Assembly: GCF_013778455.1 (NCBI RefSeq)
Contig: NZ_JACEHE010000006.1
Location: 62,001-126,000, forward strand
DNA from: Streptomyces himalayensis subsp. himalayensis
Lineage (GTDB): Bacteria > Actinomycetota > Actinomycetes > Streptomycetales > Streptomycetaceae
Direction: 5' to 3'
Length of the DNA stretch: 64,000 nt
How positions within the stretch are numbered: the stretch's first letter is position 1; every line of letters begins with the position of its first letter. Shown piece after piece: positions 62,326-64,000 of this stretch. Position numbers and translations under genes: made by a program. The notes under the pieces were generated by a model. That model was given only the letters and a program-made list of their open reading frames with translations, did no database searches and was not told where the DNA came from.

Positions 62326-62346
62326 TTTTTCCTGCGACAGGACAAA
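62326..62346 (-). promoter_or_regulatory. Predicted ROK operator upstream of the ROK gene
   Basis: TTTTTCCT and AGGACAAA arms around centre GCGAC, about 105 bp upstream of the ROK start. It repeats the element at 54542-54562 except for three central bases; GAC before the arm is also shared. Consistent with autoregulation. Confidence 0.75.
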
Positions 62347-62492
62347 GGGCAGGCGGCCCAGCTTCCAGGAGATCACTGGGCCGGGCTCCGCGCACCGTCC
62401 GTCAGTGGACCGAGGCCCATGCAGTTGCGGTCGTCTGATCCGCGGCCCGGGCGGATGGGGGCATCCCGGCCCGGCTGCCCGAGCCGCCGCCC

Positions 62493-63170
62493 TCAGGACT
62501 CCTCGCGCGCGTGATACGTCTTGCGTGTGTGCTCCGTGTGAGCGCGCATGACCTGCGTGGCGCGCTGCTCGTCGCGGGCCGAGATCGCCGCGATCAGGTC
62601 CCGGTGCTCGATCCAGGACTGCTTGCCGCGCTGCCGGGCGACCGGCGTGTAGTACCAGCGGACGCGCCGGTCGACCTGCCCGGCGAGTTCGGCCAGGACG
62701 AGGTTGCCCGCCAGTTCCATGACCTTGGCGTGGAACGCGGCGTTGGTCGCCACCACCAGGTCCACGTCACCGTCCTCGACCGCCTGCTCGCCCGTCGCGC
62801 AGAGCTCTTCCAGCGCGGTGATCCCCGCAGTGCCCGCGTTGGCGGCGGCCAGCCGTGCGGCCTCGGCCTCCAGCAGCGTACGCACCGTCAGAAGCTGGTC
62901 CGCCTCGTCCTCGGTCGGCTCGTGCACGAACGCGCCCTGGGCCGGGCGCAGGTCGACCCAGCCCTCGGTGTTGAGGCGCTGCAGGGCCTCGCGCACGGGC
63001 TGCCGCGAGACACCGAGATGCCCGGCCAGTTCGCTCTCGACGAGGTGCTGGCCGGGCTGGAGGGCGCGGGTCGTGATGAGTTCGAGCAGCGCCTCGTAGA
63101 CCCGGTCGCGCAGGGGACCGGGTCGTTCGAGCCTGGGCACCGCTCCCTGCGGCAGTCCTGTGGACAACAT
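62493..63170 (-). CDS. GntR-family regulator with FCD ligand domain (FadR subfamily)
   Basis: A 225-residue repressor. The N-terminal winged helix (about 15-80) reads LRDRVYEALLELITTRALQPG, SELAGHLGVSRQPVREALQRLNTEGWVD, the GntR signature. The FCD domain (about 90-215) has LRTLLEAEAARLAA-type start, NAAFHAKVMELAGN and IEHRDLIAAISARDEQRATQVMRAH, with the metal-binding Asp/His positions. ATG 63170 is 8 bp after AGGAGG. FCD proteins sense organic acids or sugars acids. Its target could be itself (direct repeats GTCTACA/GTCTACT at 63224-63237) or an unlinked locus. Confidence 0.9.
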   Translation of the reverse strand: MLSTGLPQGAVPRLERPGPLRDRVYEALLELITTRALQPGQHLVESELAGHLGVSRQPVREALQRLNTEGWVDLRPAQGAFVHEPTEDEADQLLTVRTLLEAEAARLAAANAGTAGITALEELCATGEQAVEDGDVDLVVATNAAFHAKVMELAGNLVLAELAGQVDRRVRWYYTPVARQRGKQSWIEHRDLIAAISARDEQRATQVMRAHTEHTRKTYHAREES

Positions 63171-63477
63171 CGCGGTCCCCCTCCTGGGCGGCGGACAAGC
63201 CAGCATGACGTCAATTGGCTTTCGTCTACAGTCTACTGAGCACAATGGCCAGCACCAGAGAGAGTCGGGCACGTCACACCGCGCCATGGCCGCCCCACCG
63301 GCCGGCCACTCACCGCCTCACGGACAGCGCCTCCGGGCACATGGACGGCGTCTCCACCTCAGGGACAACGCCTCCGCCTCAGGCACAGCGCCTCCACATC
63401 AGGGACAACGCCTCCGCCTCAGGGACAGCGCCTCCACATCAGGGACAACGCCTCCGCCTCAGGACAGCGCCTCCGCC
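63171..63477. other. Spacer with GntR promoter and tandem repeats
   Basis: About 307 bp between the GntR start and the FabH-like stop codon. The first 70 bp, AT-richer, should hold the GntR promoter and contain the direct repeat GTCTACA-GTCTACT. The rest is a 20-bp tandem array. No gene was seen. Confidence 0.6.
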
Positions 63478-63480
63478 TCA
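63361..63480 (-). repeat. 20-bp tandem array crossing the FabH-like stop codon
   Basis: Six clear 20-bp units start at 63361, 63381, 63401, 63421, 63441 and 63461, alternating two types (AGGGACAACGCCTCCGCCTC and AGG(G)ACAGCGCCTCCACATC-like), giving a 40-bp higher period. Two more diverged units lie at about 63318-63360. The final unit merges with the last codons and stop (TCA at 63478-63480) of the FabH-like gene, so stop-containing copies were tandemly duplicated. Confidence 0.85.
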
Positions 63481-64000
63481 CGGACAGCGGACGACCTGCC
63501 CCGCATACGACAGGTTGCCGCCGAATCCGAAGAGCAGCACGGGATCCCCGGTGCCGATCTCGCCGCGCTCGACCAGCTTGGACAGGGCGAGCGGAATGCT
63601 CGCCGCCGACGTGTTGCCGGAGTCGACGACATCGCGGGCGACGACCGCGTTCACGGCGCCGATCTTCTCGGCGAGCGGCTCGATGATCCTCAGGTTCGCC
63701 TGGTGCAGCACGACCCCGGCCAGGTCCTCCGGCGCGAGGCCCGCACGCTCGCATGCCTGCCGGGCGATGGACGGGAGCCGGGTGGTGGCCCACCGGTAGA
63801 CGCTCTGCCCCTCCTGCGCGAAGCGCGGCGGGGTTCCCTCGATGCGTACCGCGTGACCCATGTCGGGCACGGAGCCCCACAGCACCGGCCCGATGCCGGG
63901 CTCGGCGTCCGGGGCGCTCGCCTCGACGACGGCGGCCCCCGCGCCGTCGCCGACGAGGACGCAGGTGGTGCGGTCGCTCCAGTCCGTCACGGCGGACATC
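63478..64000 (-). CDS. 3-oxoacyl-ACP synthase III (FabH)-like protein, C-terminal part
   Basis: The gene runs off the right edge; about 173 residues of the C-terminal half are present. CVLVGDGAGAAVVEAS is the strand after the active-site Cys domain; the catalytic histidine is in GVVLHQANLRIIEPLAEKIG and the catalytic asparagine in DSGNTSAASIPLALSKL; the end GDPVLLFGFGGNLSYAGQVV is standard. FabH-type enzymes condense acyl-CoA with malonyl-ACP in fatty-acid or natural-product assembly. The Cys lies outside the window, so activity cannot be judged. Confidence 0.88.
   Translation of the reverse strand, partial: MSAVTDWSDRTTCVLVGDGAGAAVVEASAPDAEPGIGPVLWGSVPDMGHAVRIEGTPPRFAQEGQSVYRWATTRLPSIARQACERAGLAPEDLAGVVLHQANLRIIEPLAEKIGAVNAVVARDVVDSGNTSAASIPLALSKLVERGEIGTGDPVLLFGFGGNLSYAGQVVRCP

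Noticed and set aside
63318..63480. CRISPR array
   Set aside because: The units are contiguous with no unique spacers and there are no cas genes; this is a tandem repeat.

Overview
The window is high-GC actinobacterial DNA and looks like a Streptomyces chromosome. Codons are strongly G/C-ended, GTG starts are common, and neighbouring genes often overlap by four bases (ATGA). There are many ABC sugar importers, Tat-type and lipoprotein signals, ROK and GntR regulators, a PucR regulator and a secreted pectate lyase. No intact transposon, integrase, CRISPR array or rRNA was seen. The only RNA gene found is a tRNA-Leu(GAG) at 29991-30075.

Layout, 1-18 kb: the end of a PucR regulator precedes an amino-acid permease with four identical palindromes just before its start. 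Next come a DUF429 protein and an NAD(P)-binding protein. An RNA-repair group follows (archease, Cys-rich mini-protein, protein isoaspartate methyltransferase, RtcB ligase), then an MFS exporter, a methyltransferase and a two-domain VOC protein. A complete spermidine/putrescine-type ABC operon is translationally coupled to an MGT-like glycosyltransferase. A methyltransferase fragment and a DinB-fold protein close this part.

18-27 kb: one plus-strand run encodes a sugar-binding lipoprotein, two permeases, a carboxylesterase, a ROK regulator, a pyranose-2-oxidase-like GMC oxidase, a deaminase-fold protein and a xylose-isomerase-like TIM barrel. I read it as an importer plus a catabolic route for an acylated or otherwise decorated glycoside that is oxidised on the sugar ring. 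This is the best candidate for an undescribed system in the window.

27-41 kb: a pectate lyase, a decayed gene beside tRNA-Leu, and a divergent oxalate-type locus. Minus strand: SucC, SucD, aldehyde dehydrogenase. Plus strand: oxalyl-CoA decarboxylase-like enzyme, formyl-CoA:oxalate CoA-transferase, ADP-forming acyl-CoA ligase, OxlT-like transporter. A perfect inverted repeat lies in the divergent promoter.

41-50 kb: a minus-strand operon of Ebo-type metabolite-traffic genes (EboA, B, C, E, F homologues) with an inositol-phosphate-synthase-like protein and two extra TIM-barrel isomerases.

50-63 kb: a sugar regulon containing a ThuA/DUF1080 protein, a PQQ-type sugar dehydrogenase with PKD and CBM6, a TIM-barrel isomerase, a Gfo/Idh/MocA dehydrogenase, an RbsB/RbsC/RbsA-type importer whose permease is broken, and a ROK regulator. 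The same 21-bp operator-like sequence lies in front of both the ROK gene and the dehydrogenase operon. A GntR/FCD regulator and the C-terminal half of a FabH-like synthase end the window.

A recurrent oddity is short tandem duplication (12-30 bp units) at or across the stop codons of many unrelated genes.
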